Assembly (NCBI GenBank): GCA_964019415.1
Contig: OZ025869.1
Location: 9,725,714-9,789,713 of the forward strand
Origin: Ianthella basta
Lineage: Eukaryota; Porifera; Demospongiae; Verongiida; Ianthellidae
DNA: 64,000 nucleotides
Direction: 5' to 3'
Shown: in pieces, positions 54,001-60,400 of the stretch
Layout: each line of letters opens with the position of its first letter
Numbering within the stretch: position 1 is the stretch's first letter
The notes under the pieces: generated by a model
What the model was told of the DNA's origin: nothing
The model's database searches: none
What the model saw: the letters and a program-made list of their open reading frames with translations, nothing else
Position numbers and translations under genes: made by a program

Positions 54001-56139
54001 TAAGGGATTTGCCTCGCAACCTATACCAAATTAGCAATGACTTGTCTCCTGTCAGGGTCAATATCTCTACAAAAAGACAAGTAAACAAAATCATATGCTG
54101 CAAGACCATATGATAACATCATGTGTCATGCCCATGCCTAAGATCACGGGATCACCCCTTTCACACAGACCTCTAACCTGGGTTTTAAAAAGGTTGAATC
54201 TGTATTAGTTGCGTTCACACGAATGGTTTTACAAGTGGGTTGAACCCACCTGGCTAGTAAATGGGTATGACCCACTTGTAATCCAGGTCAAAAATGGCAG
54301 GATGTAATATGTGGAGAGACTGTGCGATGGAACACTACTGAGCATTAGCACCAAATCACTATGCTGTGCCCTTGTGTTGAACTCTCAGCCACGTAGCGGT
54401 GTTTCAGTTGTGCACAAACCAACCTCAACAATGGTGTACGTGTGGAGCTGGGGCAAATGTAGGTGGCACAACACAAAGCAGTAAGTTACAGTAGCCGTCA
54501 GGTTTTATGTTCAAGACAGATTTCTCTCCTCCTCAGGCCTTAAGTTGAGTTTATACGTACAGCTCAGCTGCTCCAATAAACTTTAAAGTAGACTGCAGCA
54601 AAATCGCAATGTCATAAATATCAGGGAAGCCTGTCTTTATGCGCAGCACTCATATTAAAAGGTGGGAAGCTAGTTCCCCTAGGATAAGAAATGGTAGTCA
54701 TTGTGGAAAGCCTGCCAAGTATAAAGGAACTTGAATCCCTAAGTTTCCAGCGGAAGAATGCAACGACTACCCTTGCAGAGCCTGACAAGGGAGGTACTGG
54801 TATCCTAGAAGGGGAGTCCTAAGCGTTAAACCCGACAGTGAAACGCGGATCCAGAGGCAAACCCATCTCCTAGGAGGCATGCTCTGGGGGGGACCATAAT
54901 CCTTGGAGCCAAGGTCGGCTGGAACCCGTATACTAGTATTGGTGTTCCAAGGGGAAACTGAAATCCTGTTACTCCAGGTTCGAATCTGGTTTCTAAATCT
55001 GGATTAAAGCGACCGTGTGAAATGGGTTTTAGGCTAGGGGACAGGGTTACGCAGCTCTCAATCTTTTACTCTCCCAGTCAGCTGCTCAATTACTGTCTAA
55101 AAATAGCATAATGTATTGTAGATGTAGGCACTCTAAAGATCTGGATGGCTACACATTACATCTGTCTCACACCAGAGCCATCTGCATGCAGAAGGGTCTG
55201 GCAATATACTGCGCCACTTCCATCTCACAGCCCAGCAAATCAGAGCCGATCAGATTGGAGAATGCAAGAGAAATGCAAAAATAACACACAGGCTAATCAT
55301 TGTGCCGCAGACTCCTTACTGCCCTCCTTGTGAAGAAATCGCTGCTGTCCCCTTGAACGGCTCACCGACAAAATACATGGTAACACGTGCACACCCTTCT
55401 CTCCATGGTACAGTATGAGATTCAACATGTACTCTGTGTTACTTATATCTGTATCTTGCATTCATCAGTCTGACTGTCCCTCATTTAACTACCAGGCCAT
55501 CACACAGAAAGTGGTGTGTAGGTTACCAAAGCCTTCCCCGCACAGATGGTTGTGAGTATGAGACTAGGTATACCACAGTAAGCAAATTCGCTTTGTTACG
55601 AATGAAAGTACATAGCAATTGGCCAAATTTCAAATGTGGAGAGTAGTATCGACTGTGGTTGTGGGCATCTCTCAAGCCCAAAACTAGCCACACCAACCAT
55701 AGATAAGGTAAACCGGGGTAATTCCGTCGCGTGACTCTACCACTACTTATCGAGGAGCGCGCTCACACCTGTTCAGGTTTAGACAGTGCAGTGGATTGGT
55801 TGTAAAACAGCAGTGTTGTGGTGAGCTAAAAACCCACCGCCAAGGACAAGAGTCGAGATAAAACCCTAGTGACGAAATTGCCCCGGTTTACCTCACTCTA
55901 ACACAAGATATGTGGCCTGAAACGCTTTAATCCACTGAAAACTTTCGTGTCCCGCCATTTCTGTAACCATCTATTATCTATGCTGCAACATAACCATTGC
56001 AGAAGTTTGGGCACGAGTCGATCCGTGTGTCACCAGACGCATCCTGACCCATAAAAATAGAATCATTTTCAAACAGTTCAGTTCCCGATCAGTTCCCGAT
56101 CAATGACTTACGTTCTCCACTGAAGCCGTTCCCTGCCAT
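26658..56139 (-). CDS. Gene B: CARD-like/Death/ankyrin/tandem-Death scaffold protein
   Basis: Thirty-five exons join with matching phases from ATG (56139) to TAA (26660-26658). High to low: 56139-56112, 54066-53758, 52528-52346, 52256-52155, 49443-49261, 45385-45329, 45236-44985, 44910-44620, 44531-44497, 44418-44372, 44286-44265, 44202-44095, 43566-43474, 43320-43246, 43167-43048, 42942-42844, 42713-42612, 41274-41176, 41056-40931, 40835-40698, 38811-38614, 34954-34838, 34615-34400, 34324-34250, 34173-34129, 33958-33842, 33213-33124, 32861-32790, 31608-31516, 31133-31068, 30922-30901, 30777-30709, 30342-28150, 27698-27430 and 27059-26658. Total 6513 bp, 2170 residues. Domains: CARD-like about 30-110, Death about 375-460, ANK about 636-1000, Ser/Pro-rich 1217-1948, two Death-like regions 1955-2150. 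No signal peptide or membrane segment is evident. A cytoplasmic signalling scaffold is inferred. Confidence 0.87.
27201..27296. repeat. Imperfect foldback (CTTGATCA ends)
   Basis: CTTGATCAAGGTATTTCGGCC pairs imperfectly with GGCCGAAATGTCCTGATCAAG, and the centre pairs around TGAATGTCAGTCATTCA. It resembles the element at 31166-31373 (shared CGAAAYGTCCTGA) and lies in the intron between Gene B exons 34 and 35. Confidence 0.65.
27430..27698 (-). CDS. Gene B exon 34: Death domain
   Basis: After CTCTTTAG the frame reads ESSQSAESMGQIGD, then the Death core LTDLSRQVGRKWSMLARYAG, LKEDEVQEIKDAQEH and MEKIQGRLTWNELLFIVHKQ. The exon enters in phase 1 and leaves in phase 0. Trp at the K-W-x-x-LAR position and the acidic helix are typical of Death domains. 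Gene A splits this domain at a different point. Confidence 0.9.
27848..27870. repeat. Poly-C tract
   Basis: An uninterrupted run of 23 C (poly-G on the Gene B sense strand) in the intron between exons 33 and 34. It mirrors the poly-G tract at 18239 in Gene A, though it is not at an equivalent position. Confidence 0.95.
28150..30342 (-). CDS. Gene B exon 33: 731-codon Ser/Pro-rich linker
   Basis: The exon opens after TTTCATAG with DGQAGPSPRPRPPPAAHIAA and stays open for 2193 bp, phase 1 to phase 1. Its composition is rich in Ser, Pro, Gln, Ala and Thr, with clusters such as SQPPSSRPPYQPPSPHP. It has no cysteine pattern, transmembrane segment or known fold, so it is probably disordered. In Gene A the matching linker is cut into four exons and shares little sequence beyond its start. 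Confidence 0.9.
30709..34324 (-). CDS. Gene B exons 24-32: helical connector region
   Basis: The exons are 34324-34250, 34173-34129, 33958-33842, 33213-33124, 32861-32790, 31608-31516, 31133-31068, 30922-30901 and 30777-30709. All are phase 0 until the 22-bp microexon (MSRREMK), which sets phase 1. Pieces include MGKVDYRMIEQLRQYKEM, ELMQLCFMFEIFSK, VYMEASKCILQTLV, FLEQVHSGNPSAMGVCCEL and EMAGPVAQQYFME. Every one has a Gene A counterpart of similar length and phase. No named domain is recognised. Confidence 0.82.
31166..31373. mobile_element. 208-bp foldback element in a Gene B intron
   Basis: The two halves are near-complete reverse complements: ACAATGATACCAGATTCTTG.. against ..CAAGAATCTGGTGTCATTGT, and GACCCAGAGGTCTTTGTCAA against TTGACAAAGACCTCTGGGTC. 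It contains no ORF and lies between the exons at 31133 and 31516. Confidence 0.8.
34400..42942 (-). CDS. Gene B exons 16-23: ankyrin repeat domain
   Basis: The exons are 42942-42844, 42713-42612, 41274-41176, 41056-40931, 40835-40698, 38811-38614, 34954-34838 and 34615-34400, all phase 0. ANK cores include LIHFAAERGYARIMESLLQ, PFLLACEAGHEDVIRYLL, VTPLSVACIMGELPIVHQL, LPPLHAAAFGGHQHIMEYLL, YTALHIAACRGYKAIVEML, TPLLLAAASGHEDVVKYLL, LGEAALGRHVEVVKLLLGAG and LACIGGDEEIVQLLL. About ten repeats in total. Most exons hold one repeat; 38811-38614 holds two and 34615-34400 about two. ANK stacks bind other proteins; the partner is unknown. Confidence 0.92.
35115..35140. repeat. (TATG)n microsatellite
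   Basis: About six TATG units immediately beside the CTGG end of a Helitron-like fragment. Confidence 0.9.
35158..35345 (-). mobile_element. Helitron-like fragment, 3' end CTGG
   Basis: On the minus strand the fragment ends with CAAGGCCAAAGGCCGTGCTTGCTGG followed by T: a short GGCC palindrome and then CTGG, which fits the Helitron CTRR end. The same sequence, in opposite orientation, lies at about 51875-52063. The 5' end is not defined. Confidence 0.5.
37200..37760. repeat. Dispersed repeat shared with 49700-50340
   Basis: TTAAACTGGCCTTGAAAGCAAGCAAAC here matches CTAAACTGACCTGGAAGGCAAGCGAAC near 49813, and the GACRCGCCATTTT motif recurs at both places. Within this copy two stretches (about 37475-37620 and 37650-37790) are tandem duplicates (CTAGCTGC.CTGCA.CCGAAG). 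Confidence 0.6.
37890..37921 (+). mobile_element. Possible Helitron 3' end (hairpin + CTAG)
   Basis: CCTGCCCAAAGGGCGGG forms a hairpin with one mismatch, followed by CATTCAGCTAG and then T. The layout equals the ends in the 4671-8214 array, although the adjacent sequence differs. The 5' end was not found. Confidence 0.4.
38130..38400. repeat. Diverged copy of the 50454-50717 foldback
   Basis: TGGCTAATGCTCCACTGTGTAACA and the following TTTCTGTACT..GTACCAT..TTTGTAGAAA follow the same order as the right arm at 50620-50700. The left arm is degraded. Confidence 0.55.
39120..39450 (+). repeat. Dispersed repeat shared with 46590-46900
   Basis: ACGAAGTAGGATTA, AAAGGAGTATAAC.AGAAGGCT and GTGTGC.GGACAG are found in the same order near 46610-46680. 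The right end (CCTCTTGGGCAGCATTTAACTATTAC) is the reverse complement of the 940-1040 type end. Confidence 0.6.
39737..40174 (+). other. Unassigned 145-codon ORF inside a Gene B intron
   Basis: An open frame antisense to Gene B, between its exons at 38811 and 40698. It has patches such as KVPASILLTDNHLLLVKRLD and CEIEIAAFLEWKGLSLHLLH. No domain is recognised, and no splice partners or polyadenylation signal were identified. It may be a transposon fragment or chance. Confidence 0.2.
41559..42273. mobile_element. TA-flanked MITE, CCGTATACGTACAAATTTT termini
   Basis: The left end CCGTATACGTACAAATTTTA pairs with AAATTTGTACGTATACGG at the right, with TA on both sides. At 715 bp it is the largest of the four CCGTAT-ended elements. 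The interior has TTTCGCGAATG and AATTCGCGAAAAT motifs shared with the 11709 copy. It lies in the Gene B intron between the exons at 41274 and 42612. Confidence 0.82.
43048..44531 (-). CDS. Gene B exons 9-15: region between Death domain and ankyrins
   Basis: The exons are 44531-44497, 44418-44372, 44286-44265, 44202-44095, 43566-43474, 43320-43246 and 43167-43048. The phases run 1-0, 0-2, 2-0, then 0-0, all consistent. Sequences include VPTDKCQAAIRNFEE, QYGHLGYPEARQYPPPKPEL, DSDWQESRKECATEFN and AIFAWFEDQMNEDELFQKI. The last part is helical and may cap the ANK stack. No named domain is recognised. Confidence 0.8.
44620..44910 (-). CDS. Gene B exon 8: Death domain
   Basis: A phase 1-1 exon of 97 codons. 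The helices are typical of Death domains: YDFKKVLKRHLGSSWQQLAR, TMGVHKGDIDAIAVKYPNE, VQVDEFLDTYKFPYVGSD and ETADLLIDILMSASLTPVA. The conserved Trp in SSWQQLA and the DID acidic helix are seen. It is an extra Death domain, separate from the two at the C-terminus. Confidence 0.88.
44985..45236 (-). CDS. Gene B exon 7: possible death-fold (CARD-like) domain
   Basis: It encodes EIVAFIQSCMKTAHKDVLPG, LREVLGGKASKFMRSDQGK, LSETLETLVQDRKMTWFEF and ARYLIRAPSARMFIFAIWKH. It is all-helical in pattern and ends like exon 2 (FAIWKH against FALYKS), so the two may be diverged copies of one domain. The splice sites are clear; the domain name is tentative. Confidence 0.7.
45329..45385 (-). CDS. Gene B exon 6: short linker exon
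   Basis: A 57-bp phase 1-1 exon encoding AESRSYTNGTPPVKQEAWQ between ACACAG and GTATGC. It links the Ser/Pro-rich exons to the domain in exon 7. Confidence 0.75.
46590..46900 (+). repeat. Dispersed repeat shared with 39120-39450
   Basis: It contains AACGAAGTAGGATTAATGC, AAAGAGCATAACGAAAAGGC and later TAATAGTTAAATGCTGATCA, a combination also present near 39120-39450. Confidence 0.55.
46997..47164 (+). other. Small ORF starting in an ATGGCGG context
   Basis: 55 codons beginning MAEKTSCDSGLKLGCLSCSR. The CAATGGCGGAG start context resembles animal 5' ends, but no following exon was identified and the area is a transposon nest. It may be a stranded first exon, a pseudogene or chance. Confidence 0.2.
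47475..47980. mobile_element. Mutator-like foldback element with 11-bp target duplication
   Basis: The arms of about 170 bp are reverse complements: AGTCTCGCGTAGCCAGA.. and ..TCTGGCTACGCGAGATT, including CCCCCGGAACTAGGGGGTGA. ATCAATGTCCT is duplicated exactly at 47464-47474 and 47981-47991. Target duplications of 9-11 bp with long inverted ends are typical of Mutator-like elements. It interrupts an older repeat, which reads through when one duplication is removed. Confidence 0.85.
49261..49443 (-). CDS. Gene B exon 5: Ser/Pro-rich exon, duplicate of exon 3
   Basis: A 183-bp phase 1-1 exon encoding GLSQPVQQQPMTTMSN, then PQSASAEHDRSLHEAQAPV. It has the same length and phase as exon 3 and shares the AE-DR-LH pattern, showing an internal exon duplication. 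It is a disordered linker by composition. Confidence 0.82.
49700..50340. repeat. Dispersed repeat shared with 37200-37760
   Basis: It matches the 37.2-kb copy in CTAAACTGACCTGGAAGGCAAGCG and the CGCCATTTT motifs, which occur here near 50091 and 50261. The 5' half contains an AT-rich TTCATATTCTTCTTC stretch. Confidence 0.55.
50454..50717. mobile_element. 264-bp foldback element
   Basis: The left arm (ACTAGAAATATTAAAAATTT.., ATGGCTGTTACACAGTGGAG, CATTAACCATGGTCCCTACA) is matched by its reverse complement at 50595-50717. The spacer includes ACTCAAGGGTGTAGG. It lies in the intron between Gene B exons 4 and 5. Confidence 0.8.
51875..52063 (+). mobile_element. Helitron-like fragment, opposite copy of 35158-35345
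   Basis: CATGACAGTGGCCAATGTCA, GATCAGCACTATACCCAGGC and AATGGTGATGGATG match the minus strand of the 35-kb fragment. The end reads TTTGCTCG then TATG, a changed version of CTGG then TATA. Confidence 0.5.
52155..52256 (-). CDS. Gene B exon 4: charged linker exon
   Basis: A 102-bp phase 1-1 exon between TTTTGCAG and GTATAT. It encodes STMMERQDSLVSQPVEDRRA and QSYTVESASQ. No domain is seen. Confidence 0.75.
52346..52528 (-). CDS. Gene B exon 3: Ser/Pro-rich exon
   Basis: A 183-bp phase 1-1 exon after TTTCTAG, encoding LATPGLQPHAFTTDGTHPSA and QLAFAERDRGLHVGQEDGTA. It is the counterpart of exon 5 at 49261-49443. Confidence 0.8.
53165..53508. mobile_element. TA-flanked pogo-like MITE (CAGTGGAACCC ends)
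   Basis: CAGTGGAACCCTGCTTTGTG at the left resembles the reverse complement of the right end (CAGTGAGACCCCTATAATGT). TA is on both sides. It belongs to the same terminal type as 18980-19173 and lies in the intron between Gene B exons 2 and 3. Confidence 0.7.
53758..54066 (-). CDS. Gene B exon 2: CARD-like domain
   Basis: 103 codons, phase 1-1, between TTTTTGTAG and GTGAGT. The helices are LTGDKSLLIWYRLRGKSLIK, STELVDKHFSLFAEDELNAL, PQFKEIVTSALRRNPQAV and LFALYKSLLDTQ. The order (basic helix, LVDK.. turn, EDE helix, then LRRNPQA..FALYKSLL) resembles caspase-recruitment domains. This is a pattern judgement and not a profile match. Confidence 0.72.
54154..55027. mobile_element. Possible MITE with CCCWTTTCACAC ends
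   Basis: CCCCTTTCACACAGACCTCT at the left resembles the reverse complement of the right end (CCCATTTCACACGGTCGCTT). It contains no ORF and lies in Gene B intron 1. The boundaries are approximate. Confidence 0.5.
55028..56111. other. Remainder of Gene B intron 1
   Basis: No exon or clear repeat ends were recognised between the MITE-like element and exon 1. Confidence 0.45.
56112..56139 (-). CDS. Gene B exon 1 with start codon
   Basis: ATG in a GCCATGG context, coding MAGNGFSGE and ending GAAC|GTAAGT in phase 1. That phase joins exon 2 correctly. The strong donor, the Kozak-like start and the complete frame downstream support this as the first coding exon. Confidence 0.7.
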
Positions 56140-56487
56140 GGCAGATTACCAAAAGCGAACAATATTCAGCTGATTAGGTTGTCATGTCATTCCAGAAAGC
56201 CTTTTTGTCGACTTGGCAGAACCATGTGTGTCTGTGGCCAAAACATACATTACATCATAACTAAACTAGCCTGAGTCAGCAGGCGCCAGGGGCGCCCCGT
56301 ACTCTTTACACACGGAATTCCGTATTCTACGCGTTGGCTGACCCGTCTGTCTCTTGTGTTTGCAGAATGCTGAGGCACAGACTGACCGTCACACACTGTG
56401 GAGCCTACTTCAGCTGTTCGTGTAACGCTCTGCAGCCGTTTTGAAGAAACTGGCATTAGCCCAGCCTCGTGGTGTCAATTGTCTTTT

Positions 56488-56616
56488 AGTCTCGCGGGGC
56501 CAGACCCATTTCCTGCCTCCATTTTTTTCATTATGACGTCATCGTCATCGTCTTGCCGACCGATGACGTCATAATGAAAAAATGGAGGCAGGAAATGGGT
56601 CTGGCCCCGCGAGACT
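56488..56616. mobile_element. Mutator-like foldback MITE upstream of Gene B, with two CRE motifs
   Basis: A 129-bp near-perfect palindrome: AGTCTCGCGGGGCCAGACCC.. and its complement. AATTGTCTTTT is duplicated exactly at 56477-56487 and 56617-56627 (11 bp). The ends match the 47475-47980 element. TGACGTCA, the CREB/ATF consensus, occurs at 56534-56541 and 56564-56571. It starts about 350 bp upstream of the Gene B ATG. Confidence 0.88.
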
Positions 56617-56627
56617 AATTGTCTTTT

Positions 56628-57374
56628 CGCCTCCCAGCCAGCTTGCAGCTTAGAGCTCCGGTCCGGAAGTACTGAAGCAGTACAGTGCATAGTGCTTAGG
56701 GTAATACCATTGACTGACGTCAGCACTAGGATGTCCGGAGTTGATCAGTGAAGTCAGTGTGAAGTGTCTCTACAGGTGTATTGGCCTTTATGGTGAAGTA
56801 GCCATGCATCTGTGCCTCTGTCTCACATGTTTCCATGTGCATAGCTACAGTATACACGCATACACAGTGCATGCAAGTGTATAATATCAGCTACACAACA
56901 GTGGTACTATGATTGCCGTGTAGTTACAGTTGTGTGATGTTTTCACAGTTGTACTCAGTCGTGACCAAATGCAACATGTGTATTAAACACCTGCACAGTT
57001 TGACCTACTCATTGCCCACTTGGCAATGAGTAGCTAATGTCTCAGATTTACTGCATGGGTCCCAATAAACGGTTCTTGAGCAATGCTGAACAGGTGACAC
57101 ACACAGCTGACATGTTAGTTTGAGTGCAGATCACAAGGGGCATGACTGTGAACCAGTCATACCTCAAAGCAGTGACTCTCACAATGTGCGTTTATGTTGA
57201 CCTTTAATGTGCTTGTGTGATGTCAGTTTTAATCCTCTCTTGTTCATCTTCAAGGAAGTTAGTTTTTTCACCTTTTGGCTTGCTGTAAAGCGTTACCTTA
57301 TATATAGAATGATTATTAGAGTGACCGCAGCATGAGAATCAGAGGCTGCTCAGCCAAGGTTGGCTTACTGGTCA
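56628..57374. other. Upstream region of Gene B, nothing recognised
   Basis: The region lies between the foldback MITE and the retrotransposon 3' end. No ORF of note, TATA box or other feature could be supported. Confidence 0.4.
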
Positions 57375-57447
57375 CTGAAAAAATTTTTTTTACAAAAATT
57401 AGCTTGCAGGTGAAAGTGGATAGGTGAGTATACATAGTGACTATACA

Positions 57448-60400
57448 CTAATTGATGCATAAAAGTGATTGCCTTAAATGGTACATTTGAAGAATAAGGG
57501 ATATGGTTGTATTATCAGTATTCGTTAAGAGGAACTTACATTTGTCATAAGAAGAAAGATTTGTAAATGAGTTTGATAGAGTTAGGCAATGAGAAAATAA
57601 TTTTTGTCTAACAGAGCTAAGAGTGTGGCAGATGATTAAAAAGTGATGCTGATCCTCCACCTCCCCACAATTACACAGTCTACACACCCTATCACTACAG
57701 GGTGTCCCAGTGTACCTCCCCACCTCCACCGCCAGGGGCAGGCATCCCGCTCGGAGGCCCGCCATAACTCTCCTACCCCCCAGTGATCTCATAGTGAATA
57801 GATAGTCCTCTGTACCTGGACCATGTTTAATTTGCCTATATAACACTAGTCTACCACCTGAATCAGAGCCTACTGGAATTTCGCTAACCTCTGACTTCCA
57901 TTTATCTATTGAGCATCTGATTAGATATTCCCTATAATATTGTAGACTTTGATTGATGCATAATGTTGGTGCTGAATATTCATTGGAGTGGTTGTTTTTA
58001 AAAATGTCATGGATATGGGCAATCCAATTCTTATACCCTTTATCAGATGCTAGATTACTTGCTTCAATAAATATCTGCTTATTTAATCTACCTTCAGCTA
58101 TTTTGCTTAATCTGAACCAGAATCCTATGCATGAGATCTTAGTGATTGTCGTAATGGGGAGCCAGCCTAAATCACCTAGAAGAGCTACAATCGGGGCATT
58201 TCTGCCTACACCTAGGAAGCTTCTCATTAAATTATTCTGTATCTTCATTATATCACTATATCCCATATAGCCCCACAAGAAACTGCTATATCCAATGATA
58301 GGTAAGACAAGTGTGTTATACAGGTGAGTATAAACTTCAAATACTAGCGCTCCGCTGCTTCTAGTTTTTGCAATTAAGTAGTTTGCTGCTCTGCTTGCTG
58401 ATATTGATGTGCTCTCAATTTGTTGTGCCCAGCTAAGATGTTCCGTAAATTCTACTCCTAGGTATCTGTAAATGTCTGTATAATAAATACGATATTCTCC
58501 GCATGTAAAGAGAAAATTTGAAATTTGTTTCTTCGGATGTCTGAAATGAATAATCTTGGTTTTGTCTGGATTTATGCACATTCCATTGTCAGTGCACCAC
58601 TGATTAAGTGCCTGTAACAAATTATTGAGTGAGTCAGGCTTATCTGCTACTAGTACAAGATCGTCTGCATACATGAGGGCATTCAATTGGCATGATCCAA
58701 AGGAAATTCCCTCAGCTTTTTCATTCAAATATCCAATCAAGTCGTTTATAAAAATATTAAACAGGGTAGGGGAGAGAGGGCAGCCTTGCTTCACTCCACG
58801 CTTAATAATAATGGGGGAGGAGAGGTTGTTATCAATTTTTATGGAGCTTCTGGTATTCGTATATAATGCCTTTATACTAGCATGAATGTTATTATTAATT
58901 CCTATATGTAATAATTTATTCCAAAGCAGTTCCCTAGGAACAGAGTCAAAGGCCTTTCTAAAGTCAACGAAACAGGCATAAGTGTCTTGCTTGCTCAATT
59001 TCCTATTTTCAATTATGAAGTATAAGGAAGATATGTGGTCCTGACAGCAGCGACCCTTACGGAACCCATTCTGTTCATCATGTAAGAGACTGTTAGATTC
59101 TAGGTAGTTGGATAGCCTGTTATTAATAATTTTAGCAAATGCCTTAGCTATGCACGATTGCAGTGTAATGCCTCTATAGTTATTGGGATCATTTTTGTCA
59201 CCTTTTCCTTTATAGATTGGCTGGATAGTGCTATTCAGCCATGCTGGAGGCACAATTCCTGTTTCAAAACACTTCTGGAATAATCTATGGAGGTATTGGG
59301 TGACTTTGTCATCCTTAATAATACTTGGGCATATGTAATCAGGACCAGGTGCTTTATTTTCCTCTAGTTGTGCTATGGCCTGATACACTTCTTCCAGATC
59401 AATAGGTCTATTCAGTACTTCATCATCAAATGGGGTATAACTATTGCTAGATTGTGATCCTAAATTGCTAAATTCTGTGTCGTGGGGATTTAGGAGGGAC
59501 TCAAAATGCTTTCTCCAGGTCATCATGGTTTCCTCACTGCTGGAAGTCAGTGTGTCATCTTCTTTTATAATGAAACTAGGCAGGTCAGTAGTGTTGCACT
59601 TATCAGTATTTATTCCAATTGAGTGGTATTCTTTCCAGAACTTTTTTGTGTTAGAGGCCTTTGTTAATAAGAAGTAAATTTGTTTTTCCTTAATAAACTG
59701 TCTTTTAGCTTTACGGGTACTGAGATTGAATCTCCGCTGTTCTTTCTTGAATTTTTGCCACAGCTTGTGTTTCTTTTCTGTATTTTGTTCTACTGTCCAT
59801 TCTTTCTGTATTAGTCTCAGGTTTTTCCTAGCTGAGTCCAGGTCAGAACTCCACCATGGCTTTTTAGATGATCTGTGATGGGTTTTAGTGCTATGATTAT
59901 GATACTCATTTTTAATAAGAGAGTAGAATGCGCTGTAATTTTCAATCAAATCATTGCCCTCATTGTTAGTGTCACTGGATATTGTTAGTGAGTCTAGTTC
60001 TGTTATTAGCTCTTCAAGTACTTGTACTGGATGATTACTATTAAAAAGAGGTTTGTTTACATCTCGGCGGTATATTGGAACATGAGGTAACAGTTTAGCA
60101 CTGTTTAAGCGTTGTGGTGAAGCCTTGTTGGGCATAAGTTCCGGATATGTACACTCCCAGCAAACCAGTGAGTGGTCCGGCATAGGGGAATCGGATGGGA
60201 TGGAGTAGTATTCCAATATGTCCAAAACAGTTTTCACTTGAAAATTGGAGTAATTCCGGAAGTGGTCTGCCTGTACTATAGCATAGTCTACAACAGATTT
60301 CCCTACTGATGAGATTACTGTAAAGTTGTCTTTATCGCTTGAGAATCTCCCATTGAGTGTGACCATATTGCAGTCTCTCAGAAAATCTATTAGCTGTTTA

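Noticed and set aside
54967..54985. GGTTCGAATC, a tRNA B-box-like word
   Set aside because: The flanking bases do not form a 5-bp T stem and no acceptor or anticodon arm is found; it lies inside a MITE-like element.
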